DNA of 64,000 nucleotides from an uncultured Acinetobacter sp. (GTDB taxonomy: Bacteria; Pseudomonadota; Gammaproteobacteria; Pseudomonadales; Moraxellaceae), in assembly GCF_947493735.1 (NCBI RefSeq), contig NZ_CANLSL010000004.1:62001-126000 (forward strand), read 5' to 3'. The number at the start of each line of letters is the position of its first letter. Position 1 is the first letter of the stretch. The position numbers were made by a program, and so were the translations under genes. This document shows positions 1 to 11,328 of the stretch, piece after piece. The notes under the pieces were generated by a model, which searched no databases, was not told the origin of the DNA, and saw nothing but the letters and a program-made list of their open reading frames with translations.

Positions 1-522
1 TAAGTGTTGATCTGAATAAGGCAAAAGAAGCACCAACATTCGATCTAAAATATTTAAAAAAGTCGCTTGCTGATCACCATAAAAACCATATTTCCAGTCG
101 CTTTGATTGCGAATACAAGGGCTTTGATCAAGATGAATATATCGCTTAATTTTTGAAGAAAAATCGCCATACTTCATACCATGCATGCTGATCGTTGCAC
201 CCATTGAGTAAGCAATCACATCAATGCCTTGGCTTAAATTTTCTTTTTGACTGATTTGCGCTAATAAGCAATCGATATCTCGCCAATGGCTTGCGATGGC
301 ATCATTTTGATACTCAGGCTCATTGGGAATTTCACAGTGTTTTGATTGCCCAAACCCACGAAAATCAGGAATATAAAACTTTCGACGTCGTAAGCTTGGT
401 GCGATGTAGGGTAGCCATTGCCAACTACTCATGCCTAGACCAGATAGCACTAAAACAGGCGCACCGTGTCCAATTTCTCGTACATAAAGGCGTTCTTGAT
501 CGGGCATGCTGTAGTGTGGCAT
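1..522 (-). CDS. alpha/beta hydrolase (C-terminus beyond window)
   Basis: Continuous reading frame of 174 codons that runs off the left edge. It starts at ATG 522 behind an AAGGA-type ribosome site. The N-terminus has the alpha/beta-hydrolase pattern: a V-L-V-L-S-G-L-G strand and oxyanion region (about residues 23-30), then P-D-F-R-G-F-G-Q-S. A nucleophile elbow A-Y-S-M-G follows with Ser106, where family members usually have G-x-S-x-G. The acid and His of the triad would lie outside the window. The substrate cannot be told. padR lies upstream in the same orientation, 57 bp away, so the two may be co-transcribed. Confidence 0.8.
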   Translation of the reverse strand, partial: MPHYSMPDQERLYVREIGHGAPVLVLSGLGMSSWQWLPYIAPSLRRRKFYIPDFRGFGQSKHCEIPNEPEYQNDAIASHWRDIDCLLAQISQKENLSQGIDVIAYSMGATISMHGMKYGDFSSKIKRYIHLDQSPCIRNQSDWKYGFYGDQQATFLNILDRMLVLLLPYSDQHL

Positions 523-579
523 GGAGGTTCCTTTTACCTAGATGTTTTCAATATTTTGTAATATAAGAAGATATTTCGT

Positions 580-1140
580 TCAGTTGATACGCTCAGGATC
601 AAAAGAATCACTTTCTAAAATTTGAATGATCTCTTGAAGCCATGCAATCCAGCCCATTTCAAACTCGATACCAAGTTGTAAGATTTTGCGTTGTATGAGC
701 CCAGTACGATCAGAGTGATTGAGTTGTTTTTGTTGATCACGCTGTGCAATGTGTTGATACAGTGTGTACTGCGCTTGATGCAAGTCTAAGTGGCGACGTA
801 GTTCGGGCAATATGGTCGCACCGCCAAGCTGTGCTTCGGCACGTAGTTTGACCATCAGTTCATCACGTAGCTTGCTTGGCGCATCTTGCTGAGCGACCCA
901 GCGTTGTAGTTCTTCTCGACCTTGTTCTTCAACTTGATAGGTCTTTTTCCGTGAATCGCTATCAGCGGTTGCGAGGGTGCTAATCCAATCGTTGGCAAGC
1001 ATTTGTTTGAGTTCACGGTAGATTTGTTGGTGTGTGGCATTCCAAAAAAAACCCATAGAACGGTCAAAGCGACGAGCCAATTCGATGCCTGTACTTGGTT
1101 TTTCTAAAAGACTGGTTAAAAGTACGTGAGCTAAGGACAT
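580..1140 (-). CDS. PadR-family transcriptional regulator
   Basis: 186-residue protein. The N-terminal winged helix (about 1-80) contains the PadR signature: L-L-E-K-P-S-T-G-I-E-L-A, then W-x-A-T-H-Q-Q-I-Y-R-E-L-K, then a K-K-T-Y-Q-V-E-E-Q-G-R-E-E-L wing. The C-terminal half (about 90-180) is helical and fits the Vir_act_alpha_C dimerisation domain. It is transcribed away from fadH and toward the partial hydrolase. A perfect 12-bp palindrome lies 28 bp upstream of the start. PadR proteins usually repress their own gene and a neighbour, so the hydrolase or fadH are candidate targets; this is inference. The ligand is unknown. Confidence 0.88.
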   Translation of the reverse strand: MSLAHVLLTSLLEKPSTGIELARRFDRSMGFFWNATHQQIYRELKQMLANDWISTLATADSDSRKKTYQVEEQGREELQRWVAQQDAPSKLRDELMVKLRAEAQLGGATILPELRRHLDLHQAQYTLYQHIAQRDQQKQLNHSDRTGLIQRKILQLGIEFEMGWIAWLQEIIQILESDSFDPERIN

Positions 1141-1168
1141 CGCTATTCACCAACTCCATGTGATTCAA

Positions 1169-1180
1169 ATCAAATTTGAT
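1169..1180. promoter_or_regulatory. 12-bp palindrome, candidate PadR operator
   Basis: ATCAAATTTGAT is a perfect palindrome 28 bp upstream of the padR start. A looser dyad, CATGAT-7-ATCATG, sits at 1251-1269. Autoregulatory PadR operators are typically AT-rich dyads at this distance. Assignment is by position only. Confidence 0.35.
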
Positions 1181-1329
1181 GCAATCTATTGTGATCTTAA
1201 ACTTTTAAACGTCTAAATGAATCTATAACATTCTGCTTAAACTGTATAAACATGATCTGATGAATCATGATGCTATTATTGCAGAATAGAATCTAGTGAT
1301 TGCATCGTCGATAGGCATCGTTTATAAAG

Positions 1330-3486
<2,157 letters not shown>

Positions 3487-3554
3487 TGATACTTTTGAAG
3501 ATGTATTGATTCGATTTTTGAAGCTTTTTTGATGTTTTTATTTGAGTGTAGGCC

Positions 3555-4700
3555 ATGTTGCGTAAGTTGTGGTTATTAATGAAATGGTTGATCATCATTT
3601 TAGTGATTTTGATTGTACTGGCTTATTTGTTTTTACGTTTTGCACCAACTTTTGGCGGGCAACCTGATGCAAAAAGTCAGCAGAAGATTGAGGCATCAAA
3701 ACATTTTAATGGTGAAGTTTTTAAAAACTTAATTGAAACCAAAAATGATACATCAACTGCAGAGAGCCCATCCTTAGCATCGACGCTGTATCAACTTGTA
3801 TATCCACCTGCGGAGAAGAATCCCACTGATATACTGGTGACGCGTGCTTTAAATTTACATCAACAACCTTTGCAAAATGGACAATTGGTCTGGCTTGGGC
3901 ATTCTTCGGTACTCTTTCGGACAGATGATCTCATCATCATGACAGATCCTGTATTTAATCGTGCCTCACCGATTCCAATCGGTGGAAAAGCCTTTGCAAT
4001 GGTACATACGCCAAAGATCGACGACATGCCTAAGATTGATGTCGTAATCATTTCTCATGATCATTATGACCATCTCGATTATCAGGCGATTCAAGATATT
4101 AATGAAAAAGTAGGGCATTTCTATGTACCACTAGGGATTAAAGCACATCTGCAGCGTTGGGGTGTGAGTGATGCCAAAATCACCGAAATGGATTGGTATG
4201 AAGAAGTAAGGCTTAAAAATACCCGTTTAGTGTTTACGCCATCTCGTCATTTCAGTGGACGTAAGTTTGAGCGTAATCGCACATTGTGGGGCTCTTGGGT
4301 GGTGAAGTCGCCGAATCCATCTTTGTATTTTAGTGGTGATGGTGGTTATTCACCTGAGTTTGCCAAGATTGGCGAGCAATTTGGACCCTTTGATATTGCG
4401 CTGATGGAAGATGGTGCATACAACCAAGCTTGGGCACAGATCCACATGTTCCCAGAGCAATCTGTGCAAGCGACACTCGATCTAAAAGCCAAAGCAATGT
4501 TACCTATTCATTGGGGCAAGTTTGACTTGGCATTACATGAATGGCGTGATCCAATCGAACGTGCGCAAAAAGCCATTGCAGATAAGCCAGTCACACTGAC
4601 TACGCCAATGATTGGCGAGGTATTTTCCATTCAGAATTTACCTCAAAGCGAATGGTGGAAATCACCTTATGCACCACGAGAATCGTATCAAGCGAATTAA
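3555..4700 (+). CDS. membrane-anchored MBL-fold hydrolase, UlaG/NAPE-PLD-like
   Basis: 381-residue protein with an N-terminal hydrophobic anchor (about residues 8-28) preceded by Lys/Arg, so the body is probably periplasmic or membrane-attached. The metallo-beta-lactamase motif S-H-D-H-Y-D-H gives metal ligands His168, His170, Asp172 and His173. Further metal-region segments are S-R-H-F-S-G-R, Y-F-S-G-D-G-G-Y and P-I-H-W-G-K-F. The H-S-S-V-L-F and T-D-P-V-F-N segments match the NAPE-phospholipase-D/UlaG branch, whose bacterial members often act on phospholipid-like or unknown substrates. It follows fadH by 68 bp; no functional link is evident. Confidence 0.85.
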   Translation: MLRKLWLLMKWLIIILVILIVLAYLFLRFAPTFGGQPDAKSQQKIEASKHFNGEVFKNLIETKNDTSTAESPSLASTLYQLVYPPAEKNPTDILVTRALNLHQQPLQNGQLVWLGHSSVLFRTDDLIIMTDPVFNRASPIPIGGKAFAMVHTPKIDDMPKIDVVIISHDHYDHLDYQAIQDINEKVGHFYVPLGIKAHLQRWGVSDAKITEMDWYEEVRLKNTRLVFTPSRHFSGRKFERNRTLWGSWVVKSPNPSLYFSGDGGYSPEFAKIGEQFGPFDIALMEDGAYNQAWAQIHMFPEQSVQATLDLKAKAMLPIHWGKFDLALHEWRDPIERAQKAIADKPVTLTTPMIGEVFSIQNLPQSEWWKSPYAPRESYQAN

Positions 4701-4772
4701 TATCTTTTCATGATTGTAAGTTTGGAGTAATGACAATGTAGATGCACGAAATCGAAGATCTTGTTAAATCAA

Positions 4773-5420
4773 CTATTCAGCCAGTTGATCAGCAGAAATA
4801 ATGTGTACGCCCAACTTTTGTTCTAATGCCGATTGTAATAGTGCTTTGGCGATGTTCTGCGCAGGGCTTAAACGCCAAGATTTCGGCAATAATCCATTGA
4901 ACGGTCGCATCACATTCAATGCCAGTTTCTCACTTAAGCGAAACTCATCACGATTGCCATCAATCAAACCAGGACGGACTAAAGTCAACGATGGGAAATG
5001 CAGATCTTTTAAAGCCTGTTCCAACTCACCTTTGACTTGATTATAAAAAACCATCGAATCTGCATTTGCACCCATTGCAGAATTTAGCACATAGGTGGAA
5101 ATTTGATTTTGCTTAGCATTTTCTGCGAATGTTAGTGGATAGTCATGATCGACTTTGCGAAAAGCATCTTTTGAACCCGCTTGTTTCATCGTCGTACCGA
5201 GTGCACAGATCACCGCATCTATTTCTTTTAAGTTGATCTGTGTTGGAAGTTGCGCCTCAATGTGCCCAAAATCTAATTGAAATTGTTGAAGCTTATCATG
5301 CTCCATCGTCATGAGTTTGCGCACAGGCGTAAAGACTTGCGTGACACGTGGATGATGTAAAGCCTGCGCAAGCACTTGTTGACCAACCACACCAGTCGCA
5401 CCGAGAAGTAAAATTTTCAT
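4773..5420 (-). CDS. NAD(P)-binding Rossmann protein (NmrA/HTATIP2-like)
   Basis: 215 residues, an atypical short-chain-dehydrogenase fold. The N-terminal G-A-T-G-V-V-G (about 7-13) is the dinucleotide-binding loop, and D-A-V-I-C-A-L-G-T-T is the strand and loop that follow. A Y-N-Q-V-K-G-E-L-E segment takes the Y-x3-K place, and V-R-P-G-L-I-D-G is the post-catalytic strand. This pattern fits the small oxidoreductases related to human HTATIP2 and yeast Fmp52. The substrate is unknown. AAGGA precedes ATG 5420. It is an isolated gene on this strand. Confidence 0.78.
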   Translation of the reverse strand: MKILLLGATGVVGQQVLAQALHHPRVTQVFTPVRKLMTMEHDKLQQFQLDFGHIEAQLPTQINLKEIDAVICALGTTMKQAGSKDAFRKVDHDYPLTFAENAKQNQISTYVLNSAMGANADSMVFYNQVKGELEQALKDLHFPSLTLVRPGLIDGNRDEFRLSEKLALNVMRPFNGLLPKSWRLSPAQNIAKALLQSALEQKLGVHIISADQLAE

Positions 5421-5536
5421 TTTATAAATTCCTTAATTTTTCAATCATTCATCTTTTTCTATTTCCAATATAAATAAGACGATGTCTAAAACAAGGTTTT
5501 CTTTGTGACTTTTTATAATTTTGAAATTATAGCCAA

Positions 5537-5574
5537 CAAAAAAACCTTTAACAGATTTCTCCATCAAAGGCTTT
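5537..5574 (-). terminator. probable terminator of the glutaredoxin gene
   Basis: Read on the minus strand, AGCCTTT and AAAGGTT form a 7-bp stem with one G-U pair and a loop of about 15 nt, followed directly by a run of T. It lies about 30 bp past the glutaredoxin stop. The loop is long, so confidence is moderate. Confidence 0.5.
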
Positions 5575-5605
5575 GAATTTCTAAGTGAAAACTAAGTTTT
5601 AAAAA

Positions 5606-5950
5606 TTAGTTTTCTTCAGGTGCTGGGCTATGTTCTTCGACTAATGTACGAAGTTCACCATTTTGGAACATTTCCATCATGATGTCGCTACCACCGATCA
5701 ATTCTTTATTGACCCAAAGTTGTGGGAAAGTCGGCCAGTTGGCAATCGCAGGAAGTGTTGTACGAATATCTTGATTTTCAAGAATATTTACATAAGCAAA
5801 AGGGCGACCGATTTGGCTCAAGATTTCGACTGCACGTGCAGAAAAACCACACTGTGGAAATTGTGGTGTGCCTTTCATATAAAGTAATACCGCATGTTTT
5901 TCGATTTGATCACGGATCAATGCTTCGGTATCACGAGCTTGTTCAGTCAT
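5606..5950 (-). CDS. grxD: monothiol glutaredoxin, Grx4 family
   Basis: Monothiol glutaredoxin that carries or delivers Fe-S clusters in the cytosol. The CGFS active site has Cys34 (numbered from ATG 5950), preceded by K-G-T-P-Q-F-P-Q. W-P-T-F-P-Q-L-W is the cis-Pro glutathione site and G-G-S-D-I-M-M-E is the C-terminal glutathione-contact segment. About 114 residues is the usual length for a single-domain Grx4. Two in-frame ATGs occur (5956 and 5950). The GAGG ribosome site is 8 nt from the second and only 2 nt from the first, so the second is preferred. It is divergent from argD. Confidence 0.95.
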   Translation of the reverse strand: MTEQARDTEALIRDQIEKHAVLLYMKGTPQFPQCGFSARAVEILSQIGRPFAYVNILENQDIRTTLPAIANWPTFPQLWVNKELIGGSDIMMEMFQNGELRTLVEEHSPAPEEN

Positions 5951-6167
5951 TTTCATTTCCTCTATTTCAATGCGGCTATTATAGCCAAAATCCGATCATG
6001 ACTAAAGCATCATTTTTACTGGATTACATATGATCAAGGTATTTCCACAAAACAAAAAATCACTTGGATTGAACTAGCTTTCGTTATACATTGGAAATGC
6101 ATTTATCAGTTTCTTTTTGTAGAAGTTTTTTAATTTATTCCATTTATTTTTTATATAGAGATAAATC

Positions 6168-7379
6168 ATGGCACAGTTTACTAAAGCTCCTGTTCAAACC
6201 AATCAACCATCACATCTGATGCAGACTTATGCACGTCAGCCGATTGCGTTTGTACGAGGACGAGGTGCTTATCTCTATACCGAAGATGGTACGGAATACT
6301 TAGATGCACTATCAGGTATTGCCGTGTGTGGTTTAGGTCATGCACATCCTGCGATTGCCGAAGCGATTGCCGATCAAGCACAGACCTTAGTTCATACCAG
6401 TAATCTGTATGAAATTCCGTGGCAAACTGCCGCAGCGCAAAAACTCGCTGAAATATCAGGCATGGACGAAATCTTTTTCTCCAATAGTGGTGCAGAAGCC
6501 AATGAAGGTGCGATCAAGATTGCACGTAAATATGGTAATGATCGAGATATTCTCAATGGCAAAATCATCGTTGCGGAAAAGTCATTTCATGGTCGTACTT
6601 TAGCGACGCTCTCTGCAACGGGTAATGCCAAAGTTCAAGAAGGCTTTGCGCCATTGGTGGATAGTTTCTTACGTGTTCCATTTGGTGATATGGATGCAAT
6701 TGAAAAGCTTGCGTTGACTAATCCTGACATTGTGGCGATTTTTGTGGAGCCGATTCAAGGTGAGGGTGGTATCAATACTGCATCACAAGGCTTTCAATAT
6801 CTGCAACAGCTTCGTGATATCTGTGATAAAAACGATTGGCTATTAATGCTCGATGAAATCCAAACAGGTAATGGTCGTACAGGCAAATATTTCGCCTATC
6901 AACATACCAATATTCGCCCTGATGTCGTGACTACGGCAAAAGGTTTGGGCAACGGTTTTCCGGTTGGCGCAGTACTCACCAGTGGTAAAGCAGTGGGTGT
7001 ACTTGCTGCGGGCAATCATGGTTCGACCTATGGCGGTACGGCACTTGGTAGCCGTGTAGTTTGTACCGTGATTGATAGTTTGATTGGAGAAGCTGCGATT
7101 ATCAACGCATCAAAAATTGGTCAATATCTTGCGGATGAGTTGAATCGTCGACTCTCTGTACATGATGTCAATGTGCGTGGTTTCGGCATGATGATTGGTA
7201 TTGAGTTGCCAAAAGATTGCGCAGAATTGGTTGCTCGTGCACGAGATGAAAAGCAACTGATCCTCAATGTCACAGCAGGAAACGTGGTGCGTTTATTACC
7301 ACCGTTGAATCTGACACAAGATCAAGCAGATGATTTACTCAATCGCTTAGTCCCATTGATTGAAGACTTCTTGGCTTAA
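6168..7379 (+). CDS. argD: acetylornithine aminotransferase
   Basis: Class-III PLP aminotransferase of arginine synthesis (N-acetylornithine to N-acetylglutamate semialdehyde). Its 403 residues are normal for ArgD. Visible signatures are S-N-S-G-A-E-A-N-E (phosphate-binding turn), F-H-G-R-T-L, D-E-I-Q-T-G-N-G-R-T-G with the PLP-ring Asp, and T-T-A-K-G-L-G-N-G with the Schiff-base Lys258. The ArgD and AstC (arginine catabolism) subtypes share these motifs. No ast operon is present and argF occurs elsewhere in the window, so the biosynthetic role is favoured. It stands alone between the glutaredoxin gene and a strong bidirectional terminator. Confidence 0.92.
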   Translation: MAQFTKAPVQTNQPSHLMQTYARQPIAFVRGRGAYLYTEDGTEYLDALSGIAVCGLGHAHPAIAEAIADQAQTLVHTSNLYEIPWQTAAAQKLAEISGMDEIFFSNSGAEANEGAIKIARKYGNDRDILNGKIIVAEKSFHGRTLATLSATGNAKVQEGFAPLVDSFLRVPFGDMDAIEKLALTNPDIVAIFVEPIQGEGGINTASQGFQYLQQLRDICDKNDWLLMLDEIQTGNGRTGKYFAYQHTNIRPDVVTTAKGLGNGFPVGAVLTSGKAVGVLAAGNHGSTYGGTALGSRVVCTVIDSLIGEAAIINASKIGQYLADELNRRLSVHDVNVRGFGMMIGIELPKDCAELVARARDEKQLILNVTAGNVVRLLPPLNLTQDQADDLLNRLVPLIEDFLA

Positions 7380-7405
7380 AGGTTTTTTAAAGTTTTAGGG
7401 TAAAG

Positions 7406-7436
7406 AAAAAAGGTTCTCATATGGAGAACCTTTTTT
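7406..7436. terminator. bidirectional terminator, argD / dacC
   Basis: AGGTTCTC (7411-7418) pairs with GAGAACCT (7424-7431) around a 5-nt loop. It is flanked by A5 and T5, so it works from either side and serves the convergent argD and carboxypeptidase genes. Confidence 0.9.
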
Positions 7437-7473
7437 AATTCGGCATTACAGCGTAATGACGATGAATTTAAGA

Positions 7474-8652
7474 TTAGAACAAACCACTAAAGAACAATTT
7501 GATATGGTCGATCAAACGTGCAAAGAAGCCCGATTCTTCAACTGCTTTTAGAACGACCAAAGGTTGTTCTGCAACGAGTTTACCATTTGAAGTGGCTGTG
7601 ATTTTACCCACCACTTGACCTTGTTTTAAAGGTGCACGAAGCTCAGGATTAACTTGTAGTTTGGTTTCGATTTTGTCTGCTTGACCTTTTGGTAGTGTGG
7701 CAGCCAAAGCATCAACGGTGCCAAGCTGAACTTGATCAACTTGACCAAACCACACTGGACTTGTTGCCAAGGCTTGTTTGGCAGGGCGGATGATTGTAGT
7801 TTCAAAGTTACCAAAACCCCAGTTCAAAAGTTCACGTGTCTGTGAAGCACGTTCCTGCATGGTTGGTGCACCCATAATCACGGTGATCAAACGCATTGGA
7901 CCACGCTTACTTGAAGTGGTTAAACAAAATCCTGCTTCTTCGGTATGTCCAGTCTTAAGACCATCTACACTCGGATCGGTATAAAGTAATGCGTTACGGT
8001 TGCCTTGTTTAATACCGTTGAAGCTAAACTCTTTTTCAGAATAGATCGGATAATATTTTGAGCTGTCATGGATGATGTGTTTTGCTAAGTTCGCCATATC
8101 GAGCGCACTTGAATAATGACCTTCAGCAGGCATACCTGTTGAGTTGACAAAGTTGGTGTTACTCATCCCAATGCGCTTGGCTTCTTGGTTCATCATATGG
8201 GCAAATGTACCTTCATTGCCTGCAATATGTTCAGCCATCGCCTTTGACGCATCATTACCCGACTGGACGATGATGCCACGAAGCATTTCTAAAGCTGTTG
8301 CTGTACCGTTTAGTGGAACGTACATACATGATTCGCTACTGCTACCACGACACCATGCCGACTCATTCATACGAACTTTTTCGTCTTCGGTGAGTTCGCC
8401 TTTGAGTAATTTTTGTTCGATGATGTAGCTCGTCATCATCTTAGTCATAGATGCAGGTGCAAGATGCTCATTTTCATTTTTTGATGCGAGGATTTTACCT
8501 GAGTCAAAATCCATGATGACGTATGATTTATTATCCAGTTCAGGTGGTGAAGGGATCACCGTTGCAGCATAGCTCAGCTGGGCAGTTGAAGCGATCAGTG
8601 TTGCAGTCAGGGTTGTTGTGTAGGTCATTGTTGAAGCGAAACGGCGAGCCAT
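7474..8652 (-). CDS. dacC: D-alanyl-D-alanine carboxypeptidase (PBP5/6 type)
   Basis: Low-molecular-mass penicillin-binding protein that trims the terminal D-Ala of peptidoglycan stem peptides. It has a signal peptide of about 29 residues ending S-Y-A. All three active-site motifs are present: S-M-T-K with nucleophile Ser68 and Lys71, S-G-N at 131-133, and K-T-G at 233-235. After the catalytic domain comes a beta-rich PBP5 C-domain (about 290-375). The last residues, about 375-392, can form the amphipathic helix that holds PBP5 on the inner membrane. The 392-residue length is typical. In Acinetobacter the PBP5/6 gene is called dacC; the E. coli counterpart is dacA. Confidence 0.93.
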   Translation of the reverse strand: MARRFASTMTYTTTLTATLIASTAQLSYAATVIPSPPELDNKSYVIMDFDSGKILASKNENEHLAPASMTKMMTSYIIEQKLLKGELTEDEKVRMNESAWCRGSSSESCMYVPLNGTATALEMLRGIIVQSGNDASKAMAEHIAGNEGTFAHMMNQEAKRIGMSNTNFVNSTGMPAEGHYSSALDMANLAKHIIHDSSKYYPIYSEKEFSFNGIKQGNRNALLYTDPSVDGLKTGHTEEAGFCLTTSSKRGPMRLITVIMGAPTMQERASQTRELLNWGFGNFETTIIRPAKQALATSPVWFGQVDQVQLGTVDALAATLPKGQADKIETKLQVNPELRAPLKQGQVVGKITATSNGKLVAEQPLVVLKAVEESGFFARLIDHIKLFFSGLF

Positions 8653-8823
8653 GCGATGTTATCCAATACGAAATTTAACAAAATCTAAAAACAACATTCT
8701 AAAATAGCAATGCGCTTAAACCAAATGATTTAAGCGCATTTCAGCTGTATTTTTGTTAATTGATTTTGCTGGCTTGGATAATCTGAAGATATACAAGTCA
8801 CGCTGTTAATACACAGACATCAT

Positions 8824-9243
8824 TTAAGTGGTTTTTTTACCCAATTGCACCATTTCTAGACAAACTTCACGATTGTCTTCGCGGCTATGTTTAGAGGCAT
8901 TTTGGCGAGCTTGGGAAAGGACTTCTTGATAGTCACCTTCTTCACTCAATGCTTCTACAGCAAGTACAGGGTCTGAGATACCTGGGAGTAAATCGGTGAG
9001 CATGCGCTCATAGCCTTTATTGAAATTTTCATTTTTTCCAATAATATCAGGGCAGATTTCTGAGAGTACATGTACCACAGCGACTTCTTCTTTCGTGGTT
9101 TGAATCGCAGGAGTGATCTCGATGTTATTTTCTGCTTTATCAGCAAATTTTTTGTCAGCTTCAGCAAATGCTGAAAAACTTGAAAACGTTAAAAGCGTAG
9201 TGCTTAAAATTACCATCAATACATTTTTTTCCGATTTTTGCAT
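8824..9243 (-). CDS. small exported protein, unknown function
   Basis: 139 residues from ATG 9243, with a GAAGG ribosome site upstream; a frame start 66 bp earlier would hide the signal peptide. The N-terminus has Lys residues, a hydrophobic stretch (about 8-20) and F-A-F-A-like cleavage (S-A-F-A, near residue 27), so export to the periplasm is expected. The mature part is acidic and helical, with two cysteines (in E-I-C-P-D and E-V-C-L-E) that could form one disulfide. No family is recognised. It is divergent from surE, with its start about 118 bp from surE's. Confidence 0.72.
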   Translation of the reverse strand: MQKSEKNVLMVILSTTLLTFSSFSAFAEADKKFADKAENNIEITPAIQTTKEEVAVVHVLSEICPDIIGKNENFNKGYERMLTDLLPGISDPVLAVEALSEEGDYQEVLSQARQNASKHSREDNREVCLEMVQLGKKTT

Positions 9244-9361
9244 TATAAAAACCTTCAATTCATACAGAGTTTGCAAATTTCTTTTACAATAGCCAAGCTT
9301 GCAATTCATGACTAGATGACTTTTGTAGACTTTTTTATAGATTGTTTAACCGAGTAATAAC

Positions 9362-10159
9362 GTGAATATATTAATTTCTAATGATGACGGAGTATTTGCA
9401 CCGGGTATTCAAGCCTTAGCAAAAGCTTTATCTGAAATTGCCAATGTGACTATTGTTGCACCTGAAAGTGAGCGTAGCGGATTTTCATCTGCACTGACTT
9501 TAGATCGTCCGCTTCGTGCGACAGAGATTTCGCCAAATGTATGGGCGGTGAATGGAACACCAGCGGATTGCGTCTATCTTTCGATGAATGGCTTATTCAA
9601 TCATCTTGCGCAGAGTGATACGCCGGATCAGCATTTTGACTTGGTGGTGTCAGGGATTAATAGTGGTCCAAATCTCGGGGATGATGTGTTGTATTCGGGT
9701 ACGGTTGGCGCTGCATTTGAAGGTCGGTTGATGAAACAACCTGCAATCGCGGTTTCTTTTGCAGGACCGAATGTTCGTAGCTATGAGCATCCTGATGATT
9801 ATGCAAAAGCAGCGAATTGGGTGAAAGATTTTATCAAAGCGGGACTACCGAGTTTGCCACCACGTCATATTTTGAATATTAATATTCCAGATGTCGAAGA
9901 ATATGCAGGCGTACAGATTACCCATCTTGGAAGACGCTCTCAATCGAAACCTGTAACCAGTCATGTTGACCCACGTGGTCGTCAAGTCTACTGGATTGGA
10001 CTGTCTGGTGAAGCCATCGTTGAAGGTACTAAAGAAGCAGGTGGGATTCAATCTGACTTCCATGCGGTACTTAATAACTATATTAGTATTACTCCGATTC
10101 AAATGGATTCGACCAATTATGAAGTCTTAGAAACTTTGGCTAAATCGTTTTCTAGATAA
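9362..10159 (+). CDS. surE: 5'/3'-nucleotidase SurE
   Basis: Divalent-metal nucleoside monophosphatase acting on 5' and 3' nucleotides and short polyphosphate. The N-terminal I-S-N-D-D-G-V carries the paired metal-binding Asp8 and Asp9. The S-E-R-S-G-F-S-S-A loop and [22 protein letters not shown] segment are diagnostic of SurE. The start is GTG at 9362. Its 265 residues are normal. It is the first gene of a surE-nlpD pair; in many gammaproteobacteria pcm lies between them and rpoS follows, and neither is here. Confidence 0.95.
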   Translation: MNILISNDDGVFAPGIQALAKALSEIANVTIVAPESERSGFSSALTLDRPLRATEISPNVWAVNGTPADCVYLSMNGLFNHLAQSDTPDQHFDLVVSGINSGPNLGDDVLYSGTVGAAFEGRLMKQPAIAVSFAGPNVRSYEHPDDYAKAANWVKDFIKAGLPSLPPRHILNINIPDVEEYAGVQITHLGRRSQSKPVTSHVDPRGRQVYWIGLSGEAIVEGTKEAGGIQSDFHAVLNNYISITPIQMDSTNYEVLETLAKSFSR

Positions 10160-10410
10160 AACGATTGCCAAATTTCGTCTGATACGGCGATAAGGTGCTG
10201 AAACTAGATAAAATGTGAGTAAAAAAACAGCAAATGTGAGCAAGTATGTTATTGCTTTGTGACATTATCGAAGTGTGTTGAAAATTTTCAATCTGTATTT
10301 GGTATGCTCCATGCTAGTAAATATAAATGGACGTTTTCACGTGTTGCTTTGTTCGTGAGTTTTGATCGTCTGATTTTATTCAAAGGGTTTGTTAGTAGGA
10401 AGTTTTGTTC

Positions 10411-11259
10411 ATGGAATCTCGTGTTTTCCGCAATATGATGACGCTTGGCGTTTTATCAAGTGCACTTTTGGTCGTGGGTTGTGCATCGAAGCCGACCTTT
10501 AATCAACAAGGCTCACGTGTATTCTTTGTACCAGAATTTTATACCGTCAAATCAGGCGATAGCCTGAGCAAAATTGCGCAGAAATACGGCTTGGATTATC
10601 GGGAGATCGCTCGAATTAATAATATCGAGGCAATGGATACGATCTATGTCAATCAATCTTTACGCCTACGTGGTAATGGTCGTGGAGATACTCGCTTGGT
10701 GCAAACACGTCCGATCCAAGAACAAGGGACGATCAAACGTGAAAGCGTATTAACTCAAGCTCAAAATGCAACAGTGCCTGAACAAGTCAATGTGGTGAAA
10801 CCAACAGTACCAACGACTACACCTGCTGTAGGGCTTGGCAATACGACAGCACCATCTATTAGTCCGATTCCAGTTGGTGTGTCGGCTCAAGGGTTGAGTT
10901 GGGTGATGCCGAGTAATGGTCAAGTGATAGATCGCTACGATCTGAGTCAGAATAAAAAAGGTATTCGTTTTGCAGGGAATACAGGCGATGCAATCTACGC
11001 AGCAGCAGCAGGTGAAGTGGTGTATGCAGATGATGGGCTCAAAGAATATGGTCAATTGGTCTTAGTGCGACACACCAATGGCTATATCACTGCCTATGCA
11101 CATAACAGCAAACTGGTCGTGAAGAACGGTGATAAGGTCACAGCAGGTCAGAAGATCGCTGAGATGGGTAGTACAGGAACGAACAAAACCATGTTGGAAT
11201 TCCAAGTACGACTTGACGGTAAGCCTATTGATCCTGTAAGTATTTTGCCAATTAGTTAA
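10411..11259 (+). CDS. nlpD: NlpD-type lipoprotein, LysM plus degenerate LytM domain
   Basis: 282-residue outer-membrane lipoprotein. The lipobox ends at Cys24 (V-V-G-C-A-S). LysM (about 45-92) begins Y-T-V-K-S-G-D-S-L-S-K-I-A. A Gln/Thr/Pro-rich linker leads to a C-terminal M23/LytM fold (about 175-280). The metal-site residues of active M23 enzymes look absent: the H-x3-D position reads K-K-G-I-R-F, and the final H-F-E segment reads L-E-F-Q. That is the state known for E. coli NlpD, which activates the amidase AmiC during daughter-cell separation instead of cutting peptidoglycan. ATG 10411 is preferred over TTG 10405 because AGGA is better spaced. Confidence 0.9.
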   Translation: MESRVFRNMMTLGVLSSALLVVGCASKPTFNQQGSRVFFVPEFYTVKSGDSLSKIAQKYGLDYREIARINNIEAMDTIYVNQSLRLRGNGRGDTRLVQTRPIQEQGTIKRESVLTQAQNATVPEQVNVVKPTVPTTTPAVGLGNTTAPSISPIPVGVSAQGLSWVMPSNGQVIDRYDLSQNKKGIRFAGNTGDAIYAAAAGEVVYADDGLKEYGQLVLVRHTNGYITAYAHNSKLVVKNGDKVTAGQKIAEMGSTGTNKTMLEFQVRLDGKPIDPVSILPIS

Positions 11260-11328
11260 GCTGATTGTATTTTATTTGCTGATCTTTTCGTTTAAGATCA
11301 AGTTATTAAATAAGTTGAGTATCAAGTT

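Noticed and set aside
291..566. Plus-strand frame over the partial hydrolase and its upstream region
   Set aside because: It is opposite a clear alpha/beta-hydrolase frame and has no recognisable product.
10143..10162. AATCGTTTT/AAAACGATT hairpin at the surE end as a terminator
   Set aside because: No T tail follows, and nlpD lies downstream on the same strand.
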